A program made the position numbers and the translations under genes. Shown piece by piece: positions 54,333 to 63,012 of a DNA stretch of 64,000 nt. Source of the DNA: Flavobacteriales bacterium. Its GTDB lineage: Bacteria; Bacteroidota; Bacteroidia; NS11-12g; UBA9320. Position 1 is the stretch's first letter, and each line of letters begins with the position of its first letter. The DNA is taken from contig JACJZU010000001.1 of the NCBI GenBank assembly GCA_020635435.1, positions 310,001 through 374,000 on the forward strand. Reading direction: 5' to 3'. The notes under the pieces are model-generated. The model was not told the DNA's origin and did not search any database. It was given only the letters and a program-made list of their open reading frames with translations.

Positions 54333-57300
54333 TTACAGATGCGGAGCGCAATGTACTTCCACCCATTCAATTTGCCCGTTTCGGAGGAATATGCTCCGGG
54401 AATCTGCCTCGTTCAACGCATTACCCTCTATACTCCGCTCCTCACCTCCCGGCTCATGCAACACAATATAGGATCGTTCAGACTGCTTGTAAACGATTGG
54501 CGTCTGACAAAACGTAAAGGCAAGACTTCCGGACTCCACAAGCATTGTTCTCCATTCAGAGCCTAATGAGTAATAGCTGAATTGCGACGGCGCCTCGAGA
54601 AATTCCTTCTTTCGAAGTATTCTGGGATCGAATTGCAGACAACCTTTTTCAATATGAATCCCCAATTCTGCCCAGCGATTGATCACGTCTTCTTTTACCT
54701 GTCCGGTCATACCGGGTTGTTGAGCACCCGCATGCATTGGCGTATGGGAATAGGCATCTGTAGGGAATGCACCGTACAATTCCGGTGTTTTATTCACACC
54801 GATGCCTGCTCTAATTTCGTAGTAATGTTCTACCAAACGTCCGAATATTTCAGGGTTTATACCTTGTCGTTCGGCACGGTGAATGGTTTCCTGAACGGCC
54901 AGTAATAGTTTGGAGACCATATGCCAATAGATGGAACCCAGGCCTTCATAACCGAAAAACGTACCCGATCTCCCGGTGAACGCGCTGTGATCGAACATCT
55001 GTTCGAAAAGCTCCACCACCTTCTCCCCATGGTCGAAAACCTGTCGTGTCCAACCCTCCTGTTCGAGCGTTTCCAACGTAAGACGTATATCATCCGCATT
55101 GTGGATGCCGGCACTGAAGTGGAATATCCCGTTCTCATCGCGCTCTACCAATCGTACATCTCCGGCTTCAGCCAGTTGTTCCAACAAAGGGCATGTTTCT
55201 GAAAACTCCATGGGTATGGTGTTTTTCTCGAGCATACCAGGAAGCCTACGGTTCGGATACAACATGTAACTGTACTGATCCGGACGGTACATGGCACTTG
55301 ATTTCAAGCTATCCAGTAAATAGAGCGACTCTTCAGCCGATAATAATCCCGAACTCAGAACAGCGACCTGACCTTCCAACATTTCATATAAATGCCTTAC
55401 CGCGGCCTTTTCCCCCTGCAAACTGAGTAGGTTATAGGAATGATAGAGCCCGTCTTTGCGTTTATTGTGCTGTATCGTATCGTCGCAGAACCTCAAAACC
55501 AGTTCCAGAAGCGACAGTATTTTTTCGATGCGTATCTCATCTACCCTTCCAGTTAAACCGGCATAGGCCAGGGCGCGATATTGTTCTCCGACCGCCCCAA
55601 GATCATCCACCATAACCCGGCGTGCACGATCATCCATATGTTCTGCCAGCAGACCAATATGGCGCGCAAACACCTCTTCCAAAGCAACGATCATTTGCGC
55701 AACGGGTCGGTTGAATGCAATGGTTTCTGTACCGGAATCGCGCAGGAACTGAAACAATTGTTTTACAAACCTGCGCAGGTAACAAAGCGTCACCACAGAC
55801 ACACCATTCCCAACCAGCGCATTGTTCGCATCGTTCCACTCCGGCCTTTGGGTATTCAGCCAGATTCCGGCCCTTGGAATGAAGTTGCTGAGCTTCGCAC
55901 AGAGCATCACCATCAGTTTCTCCCCCAAATTGGCTCGCAAGGGTTCTCCATCTTCATCCCAAACGAGTTTGCCATCGGCCCCCACTTGTTCCACCCGCGC
56001 ACGGATCAGATGATCGAGATCCCGATCGAAGAGGATCGTATTCCGCGGATCCTGAACAAGATCGTGATAGCTGCGTATGCGATAGGGCACATTAGCATAC
56101 ACGAAAAATGGCTTGTTCAACAAGTGCAGCAATCGATCTGGGTGAAATCGAGTGCTAAGCTCAAATAATTTGAGGAAGTAGATTATTTGATGATCCCCCC
56201 AATAACCAATGTAGGACCAGGGATCATCCTCCTCTTCCACTTCCCAGTCTATTCCATCTTTCGATATGCGATATGGATTGTATCCATCTAATGTGGACGC
56301 ATTTAAGAAACGGACCACAAAGCTTTCCGTAAATTCCGGGAAACTGTAGGCAAGGGCTTCCCAATTCTGAAATATATCGCGCCAATTGCCTTCATAGTTT
56401 CTCAATTTGTTCCCCTGTGCATCGCGGGTCTCTATGGAAAAATAGTTCCATGGCCTGCTGGGGTCTCCGTGTCGGCGGCTAAAGTAGAGCGGTAAATACT
56501 CGTAACACAAACGGATCACATCCGGATCGCCATTTTCACGAGCTTTGGCTAACAGAACTCCGAGTTCAGATTCGGGTTCCAATCCATCCCAAAAGGCCCT
56601 GTTTCGCAAGAAAACTGTATGATTAGCGTGCCGAACATGTTCCAGCAATTCGGATCTATGAATGATGTACTCCTCGTCGAATAAGCCCCCGCGCATGATG
56701 TTGAACAGCACATTGGAATAATGCCGGGCAGTTGATAGAACATCCGACCCAAGCTGCATCCCATCACTCATCGCCACAAGTTCACGCAAGGCTCGGCCGC
56801 TGGTCTCAATATCAGCCAGAAGTCTGGCCTCCAGATCAGGCTCTTTCAGCAATTTCCTCAGGTTGTGAATGTCGCTGTGCGAGCAATTCACATCGAATAC
56901 CTGGTGCCATTGACGACGTTCCCCTGGTTTAAGATCAAGGTTCAACAAATTCAGGAATGCACCTTTTTCAGCCATTACATCAGTTTCTGTATGCACATGG
57001 GCTCCCTGTCTGAAGGCTTTCACTTGCTTCATGCTCACCAGGTATTCCTTTACATCCGCACCACACATCCACGCTGTTGTTGCAAGCAGAGCCTCACTCG
57101 GTTCAGCTTTATCTATGATCATGGAACTGAGCGCATACATGGCCAGTCCTGAATCTACATCCAATTCATTGCGCTTATAGGCGTCCACCAGCGTGCTGCG
57201 TTGCAACTGCAACTGGGAGGGTACACCCGAAGGCAGAATGTTGGAAACACCGTCAAGCACTTCAACCTGCATGGCTTCATTACCGGTGGCGACGATACTT

Positions 57301-57755
57301 GAACTTTTTACAAAGCCGTAATGCTCGGAGAAGGTCCACATATAACTGAAAACCAGACCCAGATCGTGATTCTCTTCCTCGAAAAGTACTTTGTTGCCCG
57401 TCGCATTTTTAAGAATGTTCCGGGTGATCGTGAAATATTCATCTCCGATAGTTGAAAAGGGCTCCCAGATCTTCAGTTTACCTGCTTCGTTGAAACGCAC
57501 CAAAGTCCTGTTACCGGTTATCCCGGCCATTTCCAGGATCATATCGTCGGTATAATAAGGGAACAAGGCCGACTCGGCATTCTTTCTACCCGCAGTAAGC
57601 CCCCCATTGCTTCCAATGAACATCCAATGATCGCCTGAGCTCACCAGGGTCATCAAGAAAGGACGCATACCGGCACAGTCCGGTATCTTGTAGAATATTT
57701 CGCCATCTAACCGTACGATCTCCAGTTCACGGCTATTGATTTTTGCTTCGCTCAT
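54333..57755 (-). CDS. Beta-1,3-oligoglucan phosphorylase-like enzyme (GH149/GH94 clan)
   Basis: 1140 residues from the ATG at 57753-57755; the frame extends two codons to a TTG. There is no signal peptide, so it is cytoplasmic. The long (alpha/alpha)6-barrel protein carries RPEWNDANNALVGNG (640-654), where Asp644 corresponds to the catalytic acid of GH94-type inverting phosphorylases, and GDHQIIYFLKLFE and GNWRDIFQNWEAL just before it. Length and motif fit GH149, described for beta-1,3-oligoglucan phosphorylases in Euglena and bacteria, which split glucans with phosphate to glucose-1-phosphate. It is the last gene of the MFS-GH16-GH30 operon, 12 bp after GH30. GH94 cellobiose or laminaribiose phosphorylase is the alternative, but those are shorter. 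Confidence 0.75.
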   Translation of the reverse strand: MSEAKINSRELEIVRLDGEIFYKIPDCAGMRPFLMTLVSSGDHWMFIGSNGGLTAGRKNAESALFPYYTDDMILEMAGITGNRTLVRFNEAGKLKIWEPFSTIGDEYFTITRNILKNATGNKVLFEEENHDLGLVFSYMWTFSEHYGFVKSSSIVATGNEAMQVEVLDGVSNILPSGVPSQLQLQRSTLVDAYKRNELDVDSGLAMYALSSMIIDKAEPSEALLATTAWMCGADVKEYLVSMKQVKAFRQGAHVHTETDVMAEKGAFLNLLNLDLKPGERRQWHQVFDVNCSHSDIHNLRKLLKEPDLEARLLADIETSGRALRELVAMSDGMQLGSDVLSTARHYSNVLFNIMRGGLFDEEYIIHRSELLEHVRHANHTVFLRNRAFWDGLEPESELGVLLAKARENGDPDVIRLCYEYLPLYFSRRHGDPSRPWNYFSIETRDAQGNKLRNYEGNWRDIFQNWEALAYSFPEFTESFVVRFLNASTLDGYNPYRISKDGIDWEVEEEDDPWSYIGYWGDHQIIYFLKLFELSTRFHPDRLLHLLNKPFFVYANVPYRIRSYHDLVQDPRNTILFDRDLDHLIRARVEQVGADGKLVWDEDGEPLRANLGEKLMVMLCAKLSNFIPRAGIWLNTQRPEWNDANNALVGNGVSVVTLCYLRRFVKQLFQFLRDSGTETIAFNRPVAQMIVALEEVFARHIGLLAEHMDDRARRVMVDDLGAVGEQYRALAYAGLTGRVDEIRIEKILSLLELVLRFCDDTIQHNKRKDGLYHSYNLLSLQGEKAAVRHLYEMLEGQVAVLSSGLLSAEESLYLLDSLKSSAMYRPDQYSYMLYPNRRLPGMLEKNTIPMEFSETCPLLEQLAEAGDVRLVERDENGIFHFSAGIHNADDIRLTLETLEQEGWTRQVFDHGEKVVELFEQMFDHSAFTGRSGTFFGYEGLGSIYWHMVSKLLLAVQETIHRAERQGINPEIFGRLVEHYYEIRAGIGVNKTPELYGAFPTDAYSHTPMHAGAQQPGMTGQVKEDVINRWAELGIHIEKGCLQFDPRILRKKEFLEAPSQFSYYSLGSEWRTMLVESGSLAFTFCQTPIVYKQSERSYIVLHEPGGEERSIEGNALNEADSRSIFLRNGQIEWVEVHCAPHL

Positions 57756-57767
57756 CTTCAACTTTGA

Positions 57768-59297
57768 CTATTTAAATTGATCGTTCAGTACAATTGTTTG
57801 TATGCTTTGCGCATCCATACGGGAAGCGACAATTTTTCCATTGATCTCAATTTCAATTTGTTCCGGTTTCTCGCTCATATTGAGCACGACCACGACAATT
57901 TCTCCACCCGGATTGCGCACCGCTGTGCTCATCAGCCGGTCTGAACTTTGTTCAATCCCAACCCTTTGCGCGCCCGGTTCAATGAATTTGCTGAAATGTG
58001 CCATGATGTAGTAAAGCGGGGTAAAATATGCCTCGTTCGAGGCAGTGTCTACAATGACCGGAGCCGTACACCAATTCTTAGCGTGATTTGGCCCCCCCTG
58101 CCGATCGAGTATCATATTCCAATCCACCCAACCCTCTACATGGCTATTCAAACAACCAATAATATCCCGTGCATAGCGATATACCGGCACATATTTCGGA
58201 TGATCCTTTTTCAGGTGTTCCGGAGCCCAATCCCAACCCCAATCCGTGGCCTCTTTTTTCCAATACCAGGCATCGTCTTTCCATTTGGGGACCTCTGCAT
58301 CTACACAGCCCTCCGTGTGCAGGATGTGCTTTTCGGGTCCAAGACTTTTCACATGATCCAGATTCTCAGGCATCCAGTTAGTAGTATTGCTGTACCAATG
58401 TACGGCCGTACCGTAGATCGCACTTCGTACCGCGCTGTCCTTGAGCAAAATCTCCGACCATTTGATCAATTCTTCATCGCGGTTCTGGTCATAGACCAGG
58501 ATCTTGGATGATACACCAGCCTGTTTCAGTTCCGGGGCCAGATACCGAACCACAAAATCGGCAGTTTCTTCAGGTGTATAGTGCATGGACTCCCAATGCG
58601 AATCGTTGCCTAATGGTTCATTTTCTACCGTAAATGCCCAGATATCAATGCCTTCTTGTTTCATTTCCAAGGCATAACGGGTAAAAAAACGAGCCCAGCT
58701 CGGATAATATTCCTTCAGAAGCTTCCCCCCAAACCATGCCTGGTTATCCTTCATCCAGGGAGGCGCTGTCCAGGGCGATGCGATCACCTTAAAACCTCGT
58801 TTGGAAACACCCTGGGCCATTTTTATCATAGGAATGATGTCGCCCCGGTCTTCATCCAGAGAAAATGAATTCAGCTGCGTGTCGCCCTCCAGCGGGACAT
58901 AACTGTATGACCTCAATGAAAAATCACAACTGTTCATGTGCGTTCGGGTAAGGCTGTAGCGGGCACCATCATCTCCGAAATAGGCTTCAATGATCTCTTT
59001 CCGCAATTGCGGATCCAGGGCAAATAACAGATGTGCTGAGGATTCTGTAAAAGCACCTCCAAAACCGGTGATCTGCTGATAGACTTCAGTTGTATCCAAA
59101 ATGATCCTCAACACCTCTTTTAGATCAGATGCCCGGCTTGTCGAAGTAATTAACTTCAACTTATCGCCGGAAGCCGATGTTTGATAAATGCGGTATCCGG
59201 TTTCAGCACCATGCGGAGCGCGAACACATCCAAATCCCGCTAAAATGCTGAGAAACAGGATGATGGCAACAAGACCTGCATCCCTATTTCCGCTCAT
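57768..59297 (-). CDS. GH30-family glycosidase lipoprotein
   Basis: 509 residues from the ATG at 59295-59297; the frame extends 12 codons upstream, but this start gives a better signal (GLVAIILFLSILAGFGC, Cys24). The TIM-barrel has GH30 features: ITGFGGAFTESSAHLL, SPWTAPPWMKDN, the acid/base Glu227 in TVENEP and the nucleophile Glu329 in ILHTEG. GH30 members next to laminarinases are beta-1,6- or beta-1,3-glucosidases or glucanases, the subfamily 1/3 type. A lipoprotein anchored to the periplasmic side or surface would trim side chains or oligomers. The start overlaps the GH16 stop by 14 bp, indicating coupled translation. Confidence 0.88.
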   Translation of the reverse strand: MSGNRDAGLVAIILFLSILAGFGCVRAPHGAETGYRIYQTSASGDKLKLITSTSRASDLKEVLRIILDTTEVYQQITGFGGAFTESSAHLLFALDPQLRKEIIEAYFGDDGARYSLTRTHMNSCDFSLRSYSYVPLEGDTQLNSFSLDEDRGDIIPMIKMAQGVSKRGFKVIASPWTAPPWMKDNQAWFGGKLLKEYYPSWARFFTRYALEMKQEGIDIWAFTVENEPLGNDSHWESMHYTPEETADFVVRYLAPELKQAGVSSKILVYDQNRDEELIKWSEILLKDSAVRSAIYGTAVHWYSNTTNWMPENLDHVKSLGPEKHILHTEGCVDAEVPKWKDDAWYWKKEATDWGWDWAPEHLKKDHPKYVPVYRYARDIIGCLNSHVEGWVDWNMILDRQGGPNHAKNWCTAPVIVDTASNEAYFTPLYYIMAHFSKFIEPGAQRVGIEQSSDRLMSTAVRNPGGEIVVVVLNMSEKPEQIEIEINGKIVASRMDAQSIQTIVLNDQFK

Positions 59298-60540
59298 AAA
59301 CACGCACGTGGTCCACGATAAATTCCTGCTCACTTATGTCTGGGTCTATGCCTTTTGCACCACCCCAACCTCCTCCTACAGCCAGATTCAAGATAATATT
59401 CTGCGCTTTGTGGAATGGCCATTCCAGGGTATCCGCATTCTTATCATAGGTATAGTAACGCTTCCCATCAACCGATCCATAGATCACGTCCGGATACCAT
59501 TCCACCGAATAGGTATGGAACGAATCGCGCATATGATGCACTACCGTATCGGCACCGATCTGATTTCCCTGCTTAAAATAATAACTTCGGGTATGGCAAG
59601 TCGCATGATTGATCCCGTGTCCGGTCTCCGGATCCATCTCAAAACCGACAGATTCCAATACATCGATCTCCCCACAATAGGGCCACGAGATCTCGTCGCG
59701 GTAAGAATCACCCAACAACCAACCGGCAGTCCAGGTACCACGTCCGCCCGGGATCTTAGCCCGGAATTCGATCTTGCCGTAGGTGAAAGAAACCTTACCC
59801 TGAGTCGTGAGCCGGGCCGAAGTCCAGGAACCGGTATTAGCGTCCTTTACCGCCCCTATTCTCAATACACCGTTCTCAACCCGTACATTCTGTGTATCCG
59901 CAAGTGTATAATACTGAAGTTCGTTATTTCCCCAACCCCAGTTTCCTACATTATATGCCCACTTGTTACTATCCGGCAATCCGGAACCATCAAATTCGTC
60001 GCTCCATTTTAATTGCCATTCCGTGCCATCCATGTTCTGGATCTGATTGGTAGGTGTGGTCTTGTGCGCGTGCATCAGTTCAAGGTGTATGGATCTTAAC
60101 AAGACCCGATCACGCTCGGCATGGATTCGAATGTTGTGTTTGCCTTTTTGAAGCGGAGAACCATCTATGTTTGATCCGTCCTCGTTGAAAAGCATATTAC
60201 CGGTTATGTTGTACGTGCGCCCATCGGTATTATGAACGTAATCCTCTAGCCATATAAACCCCGAATCGGAACTTCCGGCAACACGCACTCGATACCTTCC
60301 GCTAACCGGAACATCCAATTCATATTCCGCCCAGGAACCGGGTGTCATTTCAAGAGCATCCTGTTCTACCCGGATGTCGCCTTCTATAGCCAAATGCTCA
60401 GAGAGTTTGAAAACCAGTCCTTGAACCGACCCTTCTCTATTGCTCTTGCACGAAACAACCGAAAGCACCAAAAGGAGGGATGCAAACGGCATGATCGACC
60501 GGGTATATCTGCTGATGGATACCTGAAATTTCTGCATCAT
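59284..60540 (-). CDS. GH16-family glucanase lipoprotein (laminarinase-type)
   Basis: 418 residues, lipoprotein signal (FASLLLVLSVVSC, Cys31). Residues about 40-155 form a beta-sandwich, CBM6-like (AEYELDVPVSGRYRVRVAG). From about 175 is a GH16 domain: WSDEFDGSGLPDSNKW, WGWGNNELQYYT, the catalytic EIDVLE (Glu291, Asp293 and Glu296), and TYSVEWYPDVIYGSVDG. The WGNNELQYYT and ARLTTQGK phrases are typical of endo-beta-1,3-glucanases such as laminarinases rather than agarases or carrageenases. Anchored outside the inner membrane, it should cut beta-1,3-glucan. Two adjacent ATGs at 60535-60540 can start it. It begins 6 bp after the MFS stop. Confidence 0.92.
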   Translation of the reverse strand: MMQKFQVSISRYTRSIMPFASLLLVLSVVSCKSNREGSVQGLVFKLSEHLAIEGDIRVEQDALEMTPGSWAEYELDVPVSGRYRVRVAGSSDSGFIWLEDYVHNTDGRTYNITGNMLFNEDGSNIDGSPLQKGKHNIRIHAERDRVLLRSIHLELMHAHKTTPTNQIQNMDGTEWQLKWSDEFDGSGLPDSNKWAYNVGNWGWGNNELQYYTLADTQNVRVENGVLRIGAVKDANTGSWTSARLTTQGKVSFTYGKIEFRAKIPGGRGTWTAGWLLGDSYRDEISWPYCGEIDVLESVGFEMDPETGHGINHATCHTRSYYFKQGNQIGADTVVHHMRDSFHTYSVEWYPDVIYGSVDGKRYYTYDKNADTLEWPFHKAQNIILNLAVGGGWGGAKGIDPDISEQEFIVDHVRVYERK

Positions 60541-60546
60541 CCGACC

Positions 60547-62109
60547 TTAGCTACCTACAAGGGTCTCTTCGAGTTCTTCCAGCGACTTACCCTTGGTCTC
60601 GGGTACAACGCGGATAATAAAGATCAACCCGATCGCTGCGAACAATGCATATAGGGCAAATGTCCCGGCATTACCGAGTACCTGCAACTCATATGGGAAC
60701 ACCCATTGAACCACGAAACTCACCGCCGAGTTGATCAGCCCCACGAAGGAAATAGCAACCCCACGGATCGCATTCGGGAATAACTCCGAGAACAACACCC
60801 ACATAACCGGACCGATCGATATGGCAAAACAGGCCACAAAACCCAGTATACCACTGAGGATCAGGATCGGGTTGGTGGAAATGGCAGCTGCTATGATCTC
60901 GGAAGAATGGGTAGACAACTCTTCGGCAGATAAAACCTTGGAGAGTGCCTCGTTGAATTGCAGGTCGCTTTCGAAAGTGCGATCTGCGATCGAGGCCAGT
61001 CGTTCCACCGGAACGGTGCCGGAGAGTGCCTCAAGAGATTCACTGCTGAGCGTGTAACTCGATGAATGGAAACCGTATGCGAGCAGAAATAGGCTCAGTG
61101 CCATACCGCCCACTCCAAATACGAGCAATGGCTTGCGCCCCAAACGATCGATGAATAATAAAGCAAGTATGGTAAATACCAGGTTCGTCAAGCCTACCAT
61201 GATAGCCTGAATGAAAGAAGCATCCGTCCCAATTCCGGACTGTTCAAAGATCATTGGAGCATAAAAGAACACAGAATTGATACCTGTGATCTGTTGGAGG
61301 ATGGCAACCACAATACCAATGGATAATACCAAACGCATACGCTTCGTGAATAGGTCGCGCACCCCGTGAGAAACTTCCTCAACCTTGGTTTCCATGCTCT
61401 CGCGGATCTCGTTTACGGCACGGTTCGCTTCGTTTATAGACGATAAGCGGGCAAGCACTTGTTTGGCTTCATCGAAACGCCCTTTTAGAATGAGCCACCT
61501 CGGACTGCGCGGAACGAAGAACAAACCGGCGTAATAGAGAACAGCGGGAATGGTCTCTAAACCAAGCATCCAACGCCAGTTGTATTCGTTGAATTTCAGT
61601 TTCAACGCCCAGGGGGCATCACTTTTACCCAACTGCAGGATCAAATAGTTCGTAAAAAAGGCCAGTGAAATACCGATCACAATATTGAGTTGGTTGAAAG
61701 AAACCAGGCGACCCCGCATAGCAGGTGGTGCCAGCTCGGCAATGTACATAGGCGCCAGTATCAGTGAAGCCCCTACCCCGAAGCCCCCGATCATTCGGGC
61801 AATTACCAAGGCAAGAAAAGTTGGAGCGAGTGCGGACGTGATCGCAGAAACGGCATATAGGATCGCCGCATAGCGCAATACAGTACGCCTGCCAAACCGA
61901 TCACTGATCGGACCGGCCACCATCATGGCCAAAGTGGAGGTGAGCGTGAGTGACGCCACCGACCAACCCAATTCAAGTTTCGTGAGTCCGAACTCGGGCT
62001 CGATGAATTTCACTACACCCGATATAACGGATGCATCAAATCCCATCAATAAGCCCCCAAGTGCAACGATGAGAGCGATCAACATGACCACCGGATTACT
62101 GTTTTTCAT
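60547..62109 (-). CDS. MFS sugar porter (SP family)
   Basis: 520 residues, 12 membrane helices. Sugar-porter signatures are clear: GPISDRFGRRTVL after helix 2, PRSPRWLILKGRFDEA at the central loop, LQQITGINSVFFYAPMIF in helix 7, FIDRLGRKPLL, PVMWVLFSELFPNAIRG in helix 10 and VPETKGKSLEELEE at the C-terminus. A loop of about 75 residues between helices 9 and 10 is longer than in XylE-type members. It would import glucose or small glucosides by H+ symport. It is the first gene of the minus-strand glucan operon, divergent from the Nudix-type regulator gene with 165 bp between the starts. No SusC/SusD pair is present, so import of larger oligomers across the outer membrane is unexplained. Confidence 0.92.
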   Translation of the reverse strand: MKNSNPVVMLIALIVALGGLLMGFDASVISGVVKFIEPEFGLTKLELGWSVASLTLTSTLAMMVAGPISDRFGRRTVLRYAAILYAVSAITSALAPTFLALVIARMIGGFGVGASLILAPMYIAELAPPAMRGRLVSFNQLNIVIGISLAFFTNYLILQLGKSDAPWALKLKFNEYNWRWMLGLETIPAVLYYAGLFFVPRSPRWLILKGRFDEAKQVLARLSSINEANRAVNEIRESMETKVEEVSHGVRDLFTKRMRLVLSIGIVVAILQQITGINSVFFYAPMIFEQSGIGTDASFIQAIMVGLTNLVFTILALLFIDRLGRKPLLVFGVGGMALSLFLLAYGFHSSSYTLSSESLEALSGTVPVERLASIADRTFESDLQFNEALSKVLSAEELSTHSSEIIAAAISTNPILILSGILGFVACFAISIGPVMWVLFSELFPNAIRGVAISFVGLINSAVSFVVQWVFPYELQVLGNAGTFALYALFAAIGLIFIIRVVPETKGKSLEELEETLVGS

Positions 62110-62247
62110 ATTATTCCATTCCTAATCAAAGGTGAAGAAATTTCTCCTCCCCGTCACAACTCGACCAATTCACTGAAAATCAACAACTTCACACAAATTG
62201 TTTTGTCGAATTAACTCTTTTTTTCTTAAAGTAAAAAGTACTATAAC

Positions 62248-62265
62248 CAAATTTGGATATGTTTG
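62248..62265 (+). promoter_or_regulatory. Promoter element with adjacent palindrome before the Nudix-type regulator
   Basis: TATGTTTG at 62258-62265 matches TAnnTTTG, 9 bp before the ATG at 62275. The perfect palindrome CCAAATTTGG (62248-62257) abuts it and is a possible operator. The dyad could be bound by the regulator itself; this is untested. Confidence 0.4.
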
Positions 62266-62274
62266 TGTAGCTCT

Positions 62275-63012
62275 ATGATCAACAATAAGTTCGGTTCTGT
62301 AGATCATTTCCTATCTGAAAACAACCTCCCTTTCGAGGATTTTTTCAGATTCGGATTGTCGGTGGACTGCGTGATCTTTGGTTATCACCATGGTACGCTC
62401 AAGGTACTGCTCATTCAACGCGGGGCTGATCCGTTCAAATACCAATGGGCCATCCCCGGAGATCTGGTGAGCCCTGAAGAAGATCTCGATTCCTCTGCCG
62501 AACGTATTCTCCAACATCTAACCGGGTTGAAGGATATATATGTAGAGCAATTTCACACCTTCGGACAACGGGATCGACACCCGGCCGGTCGAGTTGTAAC
62601 AGTTGGTTATTTTGCTTTGGTGGAAAGTGAGAAATACCAACCGGTTGCCTCCCATTGGGCATCCGACATCGGTTGGTTCGATATTCGGAACATTCCGCCC
62701 CTGGCTTTTGACCACGACGATATTCTCGCCAAGGGAATCGAATTCCTGCGTAAAAAAGTCCGAACCGAACCGGTTGTGTTCAATTTGCTTCCGCCCAAAT
62801 TCACCTTACTGGATATTCAGGGTCTGTACGAAGCACTATTGCTCGAAAAATTCGACAAACCAAACTTCCGGAAGAAGATATTGAGCACCGGTGTACTTGT
62901 TCCCCTCGATGAGGTTCAAACCAATGTAGCCCACCGGCCCGCCAAACTCTTTCGCTTTGATCAGGAACGCTATGATACACTTAAAGGAAACACGATCAAT
63001 TTTGAACTGTAA
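62275..63012 (+). CDS. Nudix-domain transcriptional regulator (NrtR/AraR-type)
   Basis: 245 residues from the ATG at 62275; an upstream TTG overlaps the promoter. Residues about 28-155 have the Nudix fold (VDCVIFGYHHGTLKVLLIQRG, AIPGDLVSPEEDL). The catalytic REUxEE box is replaced by ERILQH (76-81), so hydrolysis is unlikely. Residues about 165-245 are a winged-helix DNA-binding part (FTLLDIQGLYEALL, FRKKILSTGVLVPLDE, HRPAKLFRFD). This matches the NrtR-related sugar-responsive regulators of Bacteroidota such as AraR, in which the Nudix domain binds an effector. It is divergent from the MFS-GH16-GH30-phosphorylase operon and probably controls it. A glycosidase gene overlaps its 3' end. Confidence 0.85.
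   Translation: MINNKFGSVDHFLSENNLPFEDFFRFGLSVDCVIFGYHHGTLKVLLIQRGADPFKYQWAIPGDLVSPEEDLDSSAERILQHLTGLKDIYVEQFHTFGQRDRHPAGRVVTVGYFALVESEKYQPVASHWASDIGWFDIRNIPPLAFDHDDILAKGIEFLRKKVRTEPVVFNLLPPKFTLLDIQGLYEALLLEKFDKPNFRKKILSTGVLVPLDEVQTNVAHRPAKLFRFDQERYDTLKGNTINFEL

Noticed and set aside
59188..60012. 274-codon plus-strand frame opposite GH16 and GH30
   Set aside because: It is antisense to two well-supported glycosidases and has no family features.
62136..62145. AGAAATTTCT palindrome upstream of the MFS gene as operator
   Set aside because: It is short, AT-rich and has no partner copy. The CCAAATTTGG site beside the regulator promoter is only slightly stronger and was kept with low confidence.
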